In this document: positions 34,776-47,814 of the stretch, piece after piece
Layout: every line of letters starts with the position of its first letter
Numbering within the stretch: the first letter of the stretch is position 1
Assembly: GCF_002775205.1 (NCBI RefSeq)
Contig: NC_036457.1
Coordinates: 7,580,024 to 7,644,023, forward strand
Length of the DNA: 64,000 nt
Direction: 5' to 3'
Source: Xiphophorus maculatus
Taxonomy: Eukaryota; Chordata; Actinopteri; Cyprinodontiformes; Poeciliidae
Notes under the pieces: model-generated
What the model was told of the DNA's origin: nothing
Databases searched by the model: none
The model's input: the letters and a program-made list of their open reading frames with translations, nothing else
Program-made: the position numbers and the translations under genes

Positions 34776-37700
34776 ATGATTGCATCCCGTACAAATGGTT
34801 ATGTGCAAGAAGCCTCCGCTCTGGCCGTGAGCCACAGGGAGCGGGCTGTGGACTGTCCGGGGCAGGAAGGTAGCCTCAACAAATCTCCACACTGCAGCTC
34901 CCACATGGAGAGGATCCAGCATTACCAGGAGGAGCTGAGGAAGCGGAAGGAGGAGGATGGAAAGGGGAGGCATGACATCGATCCCAACGCTTCGCTGAGG
35001 CTCAAGAAGCTGTCACAGAACCCAAAGATCGGCATTGACAATCCCACCTTTGAGGGGAAGGAAAAGGCTACCAATAAAGTGACGTGCCTAGATCCTGTGT
35101 TGGGTGAGTACCGTAAGTTAGAGCAGCAGGGATTGTTGAGATGTTTTCAAGAGGATTGTAGAAGTTAAATGGAGGAAGGAAGGGTTGAAAGGAAAAGAGA
35201 CACGCAGGTCAGGGAAGAAAAGAGGCTTTACAAAAAATCTGGGAATACAAAAGGAGTCAAAACAATAACCAGTGAAAAGGCAGAGCAGAGGCGGGGGAGG
35301 GGGTCTGTGTTTTATTGGCTATCTGAGATTCCCACTCTTTTTTTAAACCACGTTGTTCTAGGACAATAAAGGATGGAGGAGTCATATATTTAGGAATAAC
35401 CTTTTAGGCTGAGCCACTCCAATGGTTTTTTTCATGAATATCTCTTTCTTTGGTTTAATATGACGATAATTTGATGAGAAGCAGCTTAGATTCTCACTGA
35501 ATAATCAAGTCATTTAACAGCTAAACTTGGTTTTTTCAATCTAACAAATAAAAAAAAGTTTAGAAAGAATCTGGTGTAAATTCTTAAATTTATTTTAAAA
35601 ACTTGAAGAATATTCAACATATATTCAACTGTGTAAAGCAGTGGTGCCCAAAGTCAGTCCTCGAGGGCCGGCTTCCTGCACGATGTCACACATGTTTTAG
35701 TTCTCGCCCTGGTGGTAATAACAACTTTTTCAGCATGTCAATGTGTTTCTTAGGGCTTCTAATGAGCTATCATTTGATCCAGGTGTGTTAAACCAGGGAG
35801 AGAACTAAAGCATGCAGGATGCCGGACCTCGAAGACAGACAGTGTAACGTCTTTTAAGCTTCTGAACTGGAAATACTGATATAACCATCTAACTTTCTAG
35901 AAAACCCCTTTCTTTGGAGATACACAGATCAGGGTTTTTTTTTTTACTGATTTACGGGCTTTTCCTAACATGCTGCTCAAAATTGTGAAAAATCTCAGGT
36001 TTTGTAAATAACAGTTTTAGAATCAAAGTCAACTAGCCCCCTGATAAAATTAAACTGGTTGTCACTCTATTATTTTACTTGTAGAAAATATTTTTATAGA
36101 TACCTTGTTATTTCTGATTTTTGTTATTATTCTGTCTCTCCAAACATCATCTGGTTCCTTTCTCTGTACCTGTTTGTCAGAACTGGATGAACTACTACAG
36201 GTTCTGAAGTGGGTCCAGCACAGCTTGAGTGACTCTCAGAGCCAGCAGGATGTGGAAGTGACAATGCAACTCCTTGCTAAGGAGGAATTCAGGAATGCCT
36301 ACACAATCTACAGCGTTCTGTCCCAGCAGACAAGCAGGATCAGTCCCACCTCACCTCTGACAGTACAAGCACAGGATCTCTGCCAGGAGGTATTCAACTA
36401 TCCATGTTGCAGATTTATTTAGGCTTTGCAATTCAATGTAACTGGGTCCAAAATATTGAATCCAGAACTTTTTGTAGATTATAAAAAGTTCTGGGTCTCA
36501 GCTGATGAGACAATTTTGCATCTGGTCTGGTACCTGTTAGTTTGACTTTGAAGCTTTTTTGTTAGTGTGTCTGCTGGCAAAAAAGTGACGCAAAAGAAGG
36601 AAAATAGGCAGAAAATTGGAGCCACATGGCAAGAATGAAGATATGTTTCACTGTGATTGCTGTCAGTTGCTGTTTTCTTTTCGGATCCCATCATTAGCAC
36701 AGAAAATGACAATGAAGTGAGCCATGCTGTATGGGAGTTGTTCAAAAATAACCACAGCACAGTTATAGTTGAAAAACAGAAATTATGATGTGAATTGTTA
36801 GGAGTAACACAGTAGATCCATTATATGCTCCAGCTACGTATGGCTATTTTAACACACCAGGCAAATGCCAAACAAATCCGATTTTTTTTGTTTTGCCCAT
36901 ATGCTTAATCTGACTTTTTATGACAATTTGAACTTCCCAATTAATATGTTTTTCACCTAGAAAAAATCCGATGTGATACTAAAACGGATACGTGTCTGAT
37001 TGTTTTCAAAGAGTCGGCAGTCTGAACGGTCATATCAAGTTTTATTTGACTTTTACGTCACTGACATGACTTTGGTACAAAATTATGGTACAAAATCATA
37101 ATTTTGTACCAGGAGAAGCCAGATCGGACATAAATAATTCCATAATTATGGAATTATGAATGACGTCTATTCCACTGAAGCACGTCGTATTACATATTGC
37201 ACCACTCCCGATTCTAACATCACATCCAAACAAACTTCTCTACAGAACGTTGCTGTCAACGCTTTACAAAATGGCACCGCTTTCTTTCTATCTATTAATT
37301 TTGTTGGTCTTGTTATGATTGTGTGACAATCCCGTCGGCTGCCATTGCTGAATAAAATTTAAAAGTGATCCATAGACGGCAGTATTCATTATTACTTTTG
37401 TAAACAGTACGCTGCCATGTGATGTCAGAATTCTACTTCTGCACATGTGGTATGTTTGGGGACTTTCACACAGAAGTGTGATTATGATTACATCATTCAG
37501 TAGTATGAGGGACCACGCAAAAAAAAAAAATCGATTTCAGCAAAAAGATCAGATTTTTTTACTTTCAATCTCTGTTTTTTACAGGTTCTTTTTTTAATGT
37601 AAGACTTCTGTAGAAAAATCTGAATTAAAATAAAACTGGACTTATGTTTACATTTTAAAAATAGGCTAAAAATCTGAATTAAAATAAAAGTGAAATTTTG

Positions 37701-40700
37701 TTTACATTTTAAAAATAGGCTAAAAATCTGTAAATCTGGAGGAAAAGTCTGGCATTTCGACATGAAAAATATGAATGACCAGTGGTAATACAGAGTCTTC
37801 AATGCAGCCAGCTTGTTGCAGTTTATTTCCAGTTTCCAGCTAGACTTGTAGTAATTTTGACTCATTTTGACTTTCAGCCAGAGCAGTCAGCAGTGGTACA
37901 TGACTGTTAGCTCAGTCATCACAGGACTGATTTCAAGATAAACAGCCTGCACACCCATGCAGAGACTAAGCATGAACTCACACATCAGACACAGAGTGTT
38001 TCAGCTGCAGTGAAACTAAACTAACTGCCTGCGTTCTGTGATACTCACACTGACCATTATGTAAACTAATCTCCCAGCAGCCCTCTGTGTTGGCTGAGCA
38101 ATGGAGCACAACGCAGGATGAGGGCCAGGATCTGCGCAGCCAGAAAAAGAAACTCCAGCAGCTTACAGCAGGCTGGGCTGAGGTGCAGCTCTGCTGCTGG
38201 GGGAGGGGGAAGTGCGTCACCTTGTTAGTGAGAGCTTTGATTAGTGTAATGGATGAACTAAGCTCTGAACAGGAGATGAAGAGGCCGAAGGGCAGAGTAA
38301 GAAAAGACCAATTTGCCTGACGACACAAAAACCGTATGATCTAAAATAGAAACACACAGCATAGTGGACAAATAAAAAAACATCCCAGATCCACTGGACA
38401 GACTTTTAAAGCTAAAAATGGTAAATAATATAATTCAGAAGGGATTGTAACATTAACATTTGCAGCATTGTTCATGAACACACATGAACAACAAGAATTG
38501 ATACATCTTTTTTGTTTTGTTTTGTTTTGTTTTGTTTTGTTTATTCAAGAGAAAGATCCAGCTTTGGTGCAGCTGGAATGTGGAAATCCTACTGTGAACT
38601 ATTAGAGTGTAGCCAAGTGAATAATCTGTGACTGCACATGTTCTTACAAAGCAGTGAGACAGACCTGTTTCCCACAAACGTTACCGGCACATGGCTAAAA
38701 TGGCCAGGAATGGATGTTTTTATTTTTAATTTTTAATTTTGAATATTTATCAGTAGAGTCAAGAATGTTAGGCAGGACCAATCAAATTAAACAAATGATG
38801 TGAGATCAATAGTTGGTGAAAAAAAATCATATTTAGGCGGTGTGTATGGAAGACTTCTCCTGCCAAAATTTGCAATAAGTAACAGTTGATAAAATAATTA
38901 ATGTGTCAGATATTGTATCCAAATAAAATAATTTTCCCAACTTATTTGATTGTACATTGAGGCATTAATTACTATTTGTTTATCATACTCAACAGTATTA
39001 ATTTTACATTACTACATTTATTATCCATTTTATTGCTAAATAAAAGGACAACGGAGAAAACAGGAGAGGAGAAAATGCAAAGATTAAATATTAAAGAGAA
39101 TAAATCAATTTCTGCTAAAAAAAAAAAAAGCCATACACAGTGCTGTATACAGTGTATGAAAAACTCAGAAAAAAAATAAATGATAAAATAAAAATGAAAC
39201 TAATAAATAAAATTAAACATTGGACATGAAATGGAAGACTAAATAGTAGGGATAATGTAAAAATAAATATAAAATTAAGTCACACTGAATAATCAAACAT
39301 GCTGGAAAAGTTATTCTTTTCTGGATTAAATGTTTGTCACGTTAACTACTTTAACAAGCCATATTTTAATTTTAATTTTATATTTATTATGATCATTATT
39401 GTCGGCAAACTATGTTTTCCCACCTCTGCTTTCAGATCTTCTTACATTTCAAAAATGTAATGATTTCAATCTCATTAAATACAGAGATTTTAGAGCTGTA
39501 TGTAATTATATTTTTACATTTAAACCATCTTAGACTTAAATCTGAACGAAACAAAAGAAAAATGTTTAGAGCTTCCTTTTTTCATTTTTTTGGTAAGACC
39601 TAAGTAATACATGGAAGCAGTTTAAAATAGTAGTTTATTATTTTCTGTGATCTGCATGTTTACACGTCTCAGTGGCAGATTTATCTGACTGTACTGTGTC
39701 TTTGCTCAGGTCCAAAAGATCCTCCAGACAAGTCAACAAAAGGAAGGTTTGGAGCTCAGCGCGCTGCTCACCAATCCCCATCTCCAGGTCAGAGATCAGC
39801 GACCCTTTCTTGACATATAATATGATTAAAAGGCAACATAAGTGTGTCTGCAGAGCCTCTTAGGCCAGCTCATTTATTTAGTTAATATTCTAATAATTAA
39901 ACTGCTGGAAATATAATTAATGTTATACACGGCTGTCTCCAAAAGGGTAATTGTTTCTCCTGCACCTTCCACTGGGAAGGCAAAGGTCAGGGTTTAGCAA
40001 ATTAACATTTTGATGCCTGAAAGGCAGCTGTGAAGTTTTAAATGTTCTCCTCTCCTTTCTTGTTCTTGACAAGGAGAGTGATGAGGTAATATTACTTATC
40101 ATCGTTTGGATGAAATTCATTCATATGCTCCAGAACATTTAAACATACAGAATAATTATTTTGTATATTTGTATTACTTGACTTGTATAGGCGCAGTTGG
40201 CAGCACTGTTGCCTTGCAGCAAGTAGGTCCTGGGTTCGATTCCCGGCCCGGGGTCTTTCTGCACGGAGTTTGTATGTTCTCCCTGGGTTCTCTCCGGGTA
40301 CTCCAGCTTCCTCCCACAGTCCAAAATTCTTCCTAGGTGTGAGTGTGTGTGTGTGTGTGCATGGTTGTTTGTCCTATGTCTGTTTCTGTGTTGCCCTGCG
40401 ACAGACTGGCAACCTGTCCAGGGTGTACCTGGACATTCCAGACAGCTAACATTCTCGTCTGGAATGTTAGCTGGAGATAGGCACCAGCACCCCTCTGGAC
40501 CCCGCAAGGGACAACAGTGTTAGAAAATGGATGATTTGATTGTAGTTGGTTTTAGAAAAGGCAGGTTCTGCATAAGATGTTTTGTTAAACATCTTTTACT
40601 ACTTTTACTACTACTAAACAGTGAGCTCTGGTGAGGTGTGAAACCCTCTCATTGTGTTGAAATTAGAACACATTATGTCAATTTCTTCAGGAAGCAGAAG

Positions 40701-43700
40701 ATTTTATGAACAGCGTCACATCTAAAATAGTTTAGGCATCTAGTGAAGGATGGAGGTTCTGGCTAGACCACTTCTCTTCTTTCCTTTGGTTTCTAAATCT
40801 GAAGCACCTTGTTTTTAAGCATATGAAATCACCAGTGTTCATTGATGTCTGATGTTGCCTTTTGACACCTAAATGCTGCGGGTAATTAAGACGAATTGTG
40901 CGTACGCCTAAACTGCATCTGCTCTCTCTGTGTCCCTCTGCTGCAAGACAAAGAAACTGCGTAATTTTCTGTGATGTATATTAATTGTGGTGCATAAAAA
41001 AGTGTGTCACATTAAATAACCTAAAAGCGCAATCTCTGTCCTGATCTTGGCTTGGAAAGCTCTGCATAAAAAGGATGGCAAGGGTTGAAGTAGAATTGAA
41101 TCACTCCTTTAAACTTCCTGCAGCTTGTGTGATGACTGCTTTTAAAGCTAGCTTATGACTTTTCTTGTATTTTAAAGGGAACCTTTCATTGTCTCTCTGT
41201 GTGTTCATATGGCAGGCACTGATGCAAGCTCATGACAGCGTAGCGGTGCAGGAAATTGCAGAGGAAAGCGTGACCCAGTACCTCGGAGAGACAGTTAAAT
41301 TAGTGCGGCTGCAGAAGGCCAGAGACACTCCACTGGTGAGATATGATGTGTTTGAGTTCCTGTTACTGTCTGACTTTTGATCTTTTATTTCCTTATTGCC
41401 CTGTACTGTATCTGTCAAACGTTTACTGTGCGTCCATTCTGTTTAGAATGGAGTAATCATTTAGTGTCCTCTAACAGCACTTATGTGATTGGATGTGTTG
41501 CTATCAGGGTGCAACAGTGCGTAATGACATGGACAATGTGGTGGTGAGTCGTGTAGTGAAAGGCGGCGCAGCAGAACGGAGCGGACTCCTCAGTGAGGGA
41601 GACGAGATCCTGGAGATCAACGGTATTCCTATTCGTGGAAAACACATCAACGAAGTGCACGACTTACTGGTAACCATTACTGTCAGAATGATGTCAAGCA
41701 ACAAGCACTTTTCACTTACTTCAATCCATGGTATCATTAAAAGCACTCACAAGTTAAGACAAGTTTATTCATTTATCACATGTCAGCAACAAGATGACTA
41801 AAGATAAACGAATGGATGAGTTTTTCTAGATCTTTCTAAGACATTAGTCCTTTAATTCTGGAAATGTTCTTCACGTGATAGAGGACCGACTTTGTAATTG
41901 TCTTTATGTGTCTTTGAACGTTTAAGTCTTGAGTCCATCACTATACCCAGATCATTCACACATTACAATTCCATTTCTTAACCCACCTAAAAATATACAA
42001 CCACTAACCTCTCTATCACATCAACATGACAAATGTGAAAGGTTTTTGGGGTGTGAGTACTATAAAGTTGTGCTTTACTCAATCATTTGTATGCTTTCAA
42101 CAGCAAGAAATGCAGGGAACTCTGACCTTCCTCCTCATCCCGAGCTCTCACAATAAACCTGCTCCCCACAGACAAACTGTGGTAAGTCTATTAAGATGAG
42201 AGAGTGTGCGTGAGAACTGTCGCTAGCATGCAAACAAACACTAAACTTGTTGTTGTAAACCATCTCCTCAGATGCATGTGCGCGCTTACTTTGACTACGA
42301 TCCCTCTGATGACCCCTTCATGCCGTGTCGGGAGCTGGGTCTGTCCTTCCAGAAAGGAGATATACTCCATGTCATTAGCCAGGATGACCCCAACTGGTGG
42401 CAGGCCTACAGGGATGGAGACGAGGACAACCAGCCTCTGGCTGGCCTCATTCCTGGTAATCTCTCTGTGGCATTCTTTATAAAAATAAAAATAAAAAACA
42501 TGTTTTTTTTCCAGTTAACAAGGTCATATTCATTGTTTAGTATTTCAGTAACAACAAATTTAAATTCTCATGATAAAAAGACACACATAATTAGTTTACA
42601 AGTAACTTTTCAGCAAGACATAGGAGTTTGTTTTTATTGAATAATTCCATAATTTTGGTGAAAAAATGTTAGTTCCACTGGCACTTTATTTCACTTATAG
42701 CAAGATATTTTTCCCAAGTTATAAGTGCTATAATCTGCCAGTAGAACTAGAACTTTATGAATACTGAGAAATTATTTACTTAAAACAAGCAAAGTTACTC
42801 ATAAGTTTAGTCTTCCTTCAAGTGTGCTAAGATATTTGCACTAGAAACTAGACCAAAAATACTTGGTATAAAAAAAAAAGGTTTAATTGTTTTTTGCAAT
42901 GGAGAGTGCTTGAAAATCATGACAACCATCTGGCAGTGTGAGTGCTGCTTTGACATTGATCCTCCAACCAGATGATGAAACGGTTGTATGGAATTATGAC
43001 AAGTTAGCTTGACACTAGTGCCAAAGTAAAAAGAGGAATAACATCACATCTAACTCTCGCGCAGTAAACTAGGGTACCGAAAAAAGCTCTTTTGGATGCT
43101 AATAAGCTATACATTTTTGCATGTTTTCATATTTATCCTCCAACTCGTGTAAATATGCTAATAAAGCACAGAGGGAAAAACAGAGATCATTCAAGAGAGT
43201 GTATTTAGCAGAGAGAAATACATGAAACATGATTAGCTTTTATTAGATCAGTGTCGCACAGGTGGCTTGCTGTGAACCTAATAGGATAGTGGAGATCTCT
43301 CTGTCTGTAGGCGTGTAAAGACAAGATGTTAACTTAGGGCACCTTTAGCAGCACAGGATAATATGTTCAGTGAAAAACTGGTCTTTGCCTTCTTGTCAGG
43401 GAACCATGTTGGTTAGAATGTCGCTGTTTGTAAAGTACTAGTACAAATTACTGGAGTAAACTTGCCTTTTAAAAGTTGTGTTTAAGTTGGCGGTTTCTAA
43501 AGTACCACAACTTACTTGAAATAAAATAAACATGATATCTGCAAATGCATTCTAATAGCTCAATACCTGAGCTGCAAATGACATATTATTTTAGTGTATT
43601 GATTATTCACTCCTCCTTCTCTCACTTGAAATTCAGTCACAAATGAGTTTGAAGAGACAAATGGTTAACCTGGCTCTGCTTTACTGGAAAGATTTGTCTA

Positions 43701-46700
43701 CCATCTGTTGCATCCAGCAGATTAAAACAAACACCTAGGAATTCATTGTAATTACACTCTGACCTAGAGACTGTTGGGGGTCTAAGTAAACAAAGCTTAG
43801 TGCTAAAAATGGAAAGTTAGCCATCTTTTGTTTTTGTTTCTTTACTTGGACGTTTAGAAAGTACAAATCCGAGCCTTCCAAACAACTTCTAATGTTAGCT
43901 TGTTCACTTTCAGTGCAATGTTTTCCAAAGTTATTTATACCTCTTCACTTTTTCACATTTTTTCACATTACAGCCACAAACTTTCATTGGGATTTTATGT
44001 AGTAGATCAGAATAAATTTTGTGCGTAATTGTGAAGAGAAAGAGAAATATTCATTGTTCAAAATATAAAACATGCCACTGCTGGTTGCTGCACCTAACAA
44101 TTATTTTAGTATTCAATGATTATATTGATTAATCAGTTTTGTTTTGTTTTTATTGGTTGCAAATTTCTGAAGATTTTTCATTTAACCATGTAAGCCTTTT
44201 TATGTAATATTAGAAATGTGTTAAAACAAATAATTCAATTGCTTTTTAAAATAAGCAAATAAAAATTTTAATGCCTAAAATGCAATAATATAACATTCCT
44301 TTAGTGAATTTGAACCAGGTGAAGCAAAAACTATGCCACTTGAGGAGCATTGGGTAGAACATTCAAAAACACTATGACTATAGTAAACATAGTGGTGTCA
44401 GCATCATGATGTAAGGTTGTTTATCTTCAGCAGAAACGTGGAAGCTGGCCCCAGTTGATGGGAAGATGGGCAATCCTATTACAAACTCTGTTAGAGGGTG
44501 CAATAAGCTTGGGACTGGGCAACAGTTCACCATTAACAACCCTAAATGGGTTAGAATGGACCAGTCAAAGTTTACAGATTTACAGACCTGAATCTTAACT
44601 GGGAATCTTTTTTAGGACTTGATTAATGCTCAATGTATGTCCAGTTTGAGGTTCTTTTTTTTTTTTAGCAAAAGCTTCACTTTCCAGACAGTTAAAGCTG
44701 GAAGAGATACAGTATGTTTTTGATTATTGGTAACAAACATAATAATAATAATGTATATATATGAATACTTTTCCAAATTCACTGGATATTTAATTTCTGT
44801 GGATTTCTTTCTTGTCTTACTTCAGGTAAAAGTTTCCAGCAACAGAGAGAGAGTTTAAAGAAAACGACACCAGACAAAAGTCGAGAGCAGCAAGGTAACA
44901 ACTGCAAACTTAAACATTTCCAGCAATCTACCAATGTGAAATGAAAATGTGTATTTATATCCGAATTAGGGAAGATTTGGTGTTCAAAGAAAAGCAAGAA
45001 ACTGAGAAGAAGGAACACATCAACCTTGAACAGAAACACTGGTAAGACTTTATTTCTTTTAGCGGTTTGAGGTGTGAACTTGTTTTGGACCGAGCGCTGT
45101 CTGCACACTTAGCTCCCTATCAGTCCTCATTAAGCACGTATAAAAGAGGGTTTCAGCGCTGGCCAGCAGCCAAACATCCACCGCTGTTAGCATTACGCCC
45201 ACACATAAGCTGAAGTTGACACACCTCGTCTTTCTTACAGCAGCTTGTCCAGACTTGTCGTGTCACAAGTCAGATTAGACTTGCCTTCACAGACCGGATC
45301 AGCGGGAGCTTAAATGGCTTTGAGGGACGTGCAGTTTTAGGGTTCACACATACAGCAGAGACACCTTTAAAACAAGGAAACACACACCTGAAGTTGCTCA
45401 TCTTTAAATAAAACACTTTCATTGAACAACAATATTGTAAACAATGTGATCTTTTACCTTTACTCTCTGTTTTTCCCGCCATCGGCAAGATTTCAAGGTT
45501 GAAAGTAGTTGCAGAGCAGGGGGTTAAAAGCACAAGGTGCATGTTGGGTCAGTGTTGCTTCTGACCCAACATGCCTTCCTGAACTGTCTCCTCAGACTAT
45601 GATGATGTCCTGACCTACGAGGAAATGTCCCTGTACCACCAGCCCGCTAATCGGAAACGCCCCGTAGCTCTGGTTGGCCCGGCCAACAGCGGCCATGACG
45701 AGCTGCGGCGGAGACTTTTATCCATCGAGCCGGATAAGTTTGCCGTTGCTGTTCCACGTAAGTCCACACTCAGACAGACAGTTTTTTCTGATTTCAGAGG
45801 ATAAACACAACACACAAGCAAGAAAAAAAACAAAAACAAGATTTACTATCGAAGCTTATTGTGTTCCTATAAAGTTTGGAAACATCTGGAATATATGGGA
45901 TTAGATTTCAGTATTTTCCAGGTCTGGATAAGTATGAAAAAAGAAAATATTCCCTTTCTGGTTTTTGTTTCCTCTCATCCTCCTTGCTTCTTTCCTTCCT
46001 TCCTTCACTCTTTCTTTCTTTATTCCCTTCTTAGTTCTTTTCTTCCTTCTAACTTTATATCTCTCCTTAGATCTGTTCTTATGTCCTCATTTCCTTATTT
46101 CATCTCCTTCTTTATGTCCTTCCTTTCTCTTTTTTTCTCCTGTATCCTTTCTTCCTTCCAGTTGTTTGTTTTTTCATGTTTCATACTGAAAGCCTACCAA
46201 TAGTATCAACTATAAATTGCCTTTAAGACTTTAGGACAGAGATCTGAAAAGCTGAACCTGGAAAAGTCTGGAACCAGTTTTAATTTTAACAGATCTCTCA
46301 CTTTTTAACTCTTAGACACAACCAGAAGCCCAAGGATACATGAGCGAAATGGACGCGAGTACCACTTTGTCAGTCGCTCGTCCTTCGAGGCTGACTTGGC
46401 TGCAGGGAAGTTCATTGAGTCAGGGGAGTATGAGAAGAACCTGTACGGCACCAGCACTGACTCTGTCCGACACGTCGTCAACTCCGGACGCATCTGTTTG
46501 CTCTGCCTTCACACAAGGGTGAAAATTTGTTTCTAATGTATAAATCACCGTAGAGTGTTACAATAGCTTCATATATTTCAAATTTGTGTATTTTAGTAAG
46601 ATCTAATTTAATATTCTCTGCCCTTCATTTTTCCCTCCCAGTCTTTGCAAGTACTGAGGTCGTCCAACCTCAAGCCATATGTCGTCTTCATTGCTCCTCC

Positions 46701-47064
46701 TTCTCAAGAACGACTACGCACCCTGCTGGCCACAGAGGGGAAAACACTAAAAGTAAGCTGACCTTCACACACTTCTGCCTGGTTGCCTCTGGAGTCCATT
46801 ATCAGAGCAGAAAAAGTGAAAATCTCATGCACACTTTCAACTTTCACACCAGTTGTTTTAAGTGTCAGTTCTGACATCTTTTCCCAGCCGGAGGAGCTAA
46901 AGGAGGTCACTGAAAAAGCCCGAGAGATGGAGCTGAATTACAGCCACTTCTTCGACGCGACCATCGTTAACTTTGATCCAGACCAGGCGTTCCAGGAGTT
47001 TCGGAGATTAGTAGATAAACTGGACACTGAGCCGCAGTGGGTGCCGTCGTCTTGGCTCTGCTAG
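34776..47064 (+). CDS. pals1: PALS1/MPP5 membrane-associated guanylate kinase (650 aa, 13 coding exons)
   Basis: Stardust/Nagie-oko homologue: it links Crumbs to PATJ and Par6 at the apical junction of epithelia and photoreceptors. Exons: 34776-35103, 36181-36389, 39710-39787, 41216-41335, 41508-41669, 42104-42181, 42272-42455, 44826-44894, 44970-45041, 45596-45757, 46316-46518, 46642-46752, 46888-47064; 1953 nt, phases consistent, all GT-AG. Domains: N-terminal region with ERAVDCPG and GIDNPTF (Par6-binding type), L27 pair about 110-230 ([19 protein letters not shown]), PDZ about 228-316 ([17 protein letters not shown]), SH3 about 326-395 ([20 protein letters not shown]), hook, and guanylate-kinase-like about 455-645 ([10 protein letters not shown] in place of a catalytic P-loop, so a binding module), ending [12 protein letters not shown]. 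Human is 675 aa. The first 100 residues and the hook differ much more than the rest, which suggests the teleost b paralogue (inference). The ATG at 34776 has G at -3. Confidence 0.96.
35639..35842. mobile_element. hAT-like foldback MITE in a pals1 intron
   Basis: Starts CAGTGGTGCCCAAAGTCAGT and CCTCGAGGGCCGGC; the far end carries the imperfect reverse complement (GCATGCAGGATGCCGGACCT). Internal arms TTTTAGTTCTCGCCCTGG and ACCAGGGAGAGAACTAAA also pair. This is a common fish MITE pattern (from memory). Confidence 0.65.
36870..37500. repeat. Probable nonautonomous DNA-transposon relic with palindromes
   Basis: Contains ACGGTCATATCAAGTTTTAT and TTTTACGTCACTGACATGAC, words I associate with an interspersed fish element. 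It also has a 14-bp perfect hairpin (37074-37110) and a perfect 20-bp palindrome AATTCCATAATTATGGAATT (37136-37155). Boundaries are uncertain. Confidence 0.4.
37617..37735. repeat. Tandem duplication, period 54 bp, about 2.2 copies
   Basis: AATCTGAATTAAAATAAAA starts at 37617 and 37671, with a partial third AATCTG at 37725. TTACATTTTAAAAATAGGCT is shared by the two full units. Confidence 0.85.
38508..38541. repeat. (TTTTG)n microsatellite
   Basis: About six pentanucleotide units. Confidence 0.9.
40182..40545 (+). mobile_element. tRNA-derived SINE-like repeat
   Basis: GGCGCAGTTGGCAGC is followed by GGGTTCGATTCCCGGC, which is a Pol III B-box, with the tail TTCTGCACGGAGTTTGTATG, TTCTCTCCGGGTACTCC, GCCCTGCGACAGACTGGCAA and GAGATAGGCACCAGCACCCC. 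This is a widespread fish element (from memory). A CACACA/GTGTGT stretch lies inside, and a short inverted repeat (GCTAACATTC / GAATGTTAGC) interrupts it near 40446-40472. Confidence 0.75.
42456..44825 (+). other. pals1: pals1 intron with nested transposon relics
   Basis: A 2.4-kb phase-1 intron. The first half shows nothing recognisable; the second half is a Tc1-like relic with an hAT-like fragment inside it. Confidence 0.8.
43925..44640 (+). mobile_element. Tc1-like relic with a nested hAT-like fragment
   Basis: The terminal region reads TTTATACCTCTTCACTTTTT, CACATTACAGCCACAAACTT and GGGATTTTATGTAGTAGATC. Coding remnants GCATCATGATG, GGGACTGGGCAACAGTTCAC and TTAGAATGGACCAGTCAAAG fit the Tc1 DDE region. 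Between them, at about 44085-44390, lies a fragment starting TGCACCTAACAATTATTTTA that also occurs at 47815. Confidence 0.65.
45960..46165. repeat. Pyrimidine (CCTT/CTTT) tract in a pals1 intron
   Basis: Strongly T/C-biased with repeated CCTTC and CTTTC words; the open frames through it encode Phe/Leu/Ser runs and are not genes. Confidence 0.8.
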
Positions 47065-47814
47065 AGGTGGCCGTGTCCAGACACAAAGAATCTCAGTGAA
47101 CGAGAAGGTAAAGAGGAGACGGACAGTATTACAGTGACACTGAATTTTCACTTGCACATTTTTATTTTTTATTTTTTGGAGCTTAATTGCTACAGGATGC
47201 TGCAGAGACAGACACTGTTGTATTTGATTGTCTTTTGTAGATTGTTTTCTTCTATTTTTGTGATGGCTGTTCAAGGTCTTAGTTTTATGCAGAATCTTTT
47301 GTTTTCCAGATAGACACATTTCTATGCTATTTCTTTGACTTATTTATAATTGTAAATATATATTCTTTAGACAGAGAGGTGAAATATTTTATTGTTACGC
47401 CAGAAATTGCGCATTTGACACATTTTTAAAGACATTCTGGTGAAACATCGAGCCAAAACATCATCAGGCAAAGAACTGAGTAGAAATAGATTCATTGGAT
47501 TTAGTGTGAAGTCTCCCATCTGCTGTTGATGTCTCAGTGTCAGTATTGTCTCATATGCCTTACAAAGGTACTTATACTTATCAAACTTTTTACCATTTTG
47601 TCACATTTCACGTTAAATGTCAAATAACTTCCTTGGATTTCTTGAGACAGATAAACACGAATTAGAAAATAACCATGAAGTAGATGAAAAGAGTTATTTA
47701 TCATTTGCCAAAAAAAAAAATCAAATCAATAGGAGATTCTCTGTGAATATGAATTTTAAAGTCTTGCCGCAGATTCTGAAATGTATTTAGGTCTGCATAC
47801 GTTAAATTAAAGTA

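Larger units (their letters stand above)
36390..39709 (+). other. pals1: Large pals1 intron
   Basis: A 3.3-kb phase-0 intron. It holds a dispersed, palindrome-bearing repeat (36870-37500), a 54-bp tandem duplication (37617-37735), a GC-richer patch at 38080-38220 with no splice support, a (TTTTG)n run (38508-38541), and AT-rich remainder. Confidence 0.8.

Noticed and set aside
34776..35168. 130-aa single-exon protein at the pals1 start
   Set aside because: The last 21 codons are intron read-through past the donor at 35104; spliced continuation at 36181 restores PALS1 homology.
38087..38328. 77-aa and 116-aa open frames in a GC-richer patch of a pals1 intron
   Set aside because: No conserved motif or splice context; pals1 phases join across this intron without it.
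40200..40260. Possible functional tRNA gene because of the GGGTTCGATTCCC box
   Set aside because: No cloverleaf with acceptor pairing; the flanks match a SINE-like repeat.
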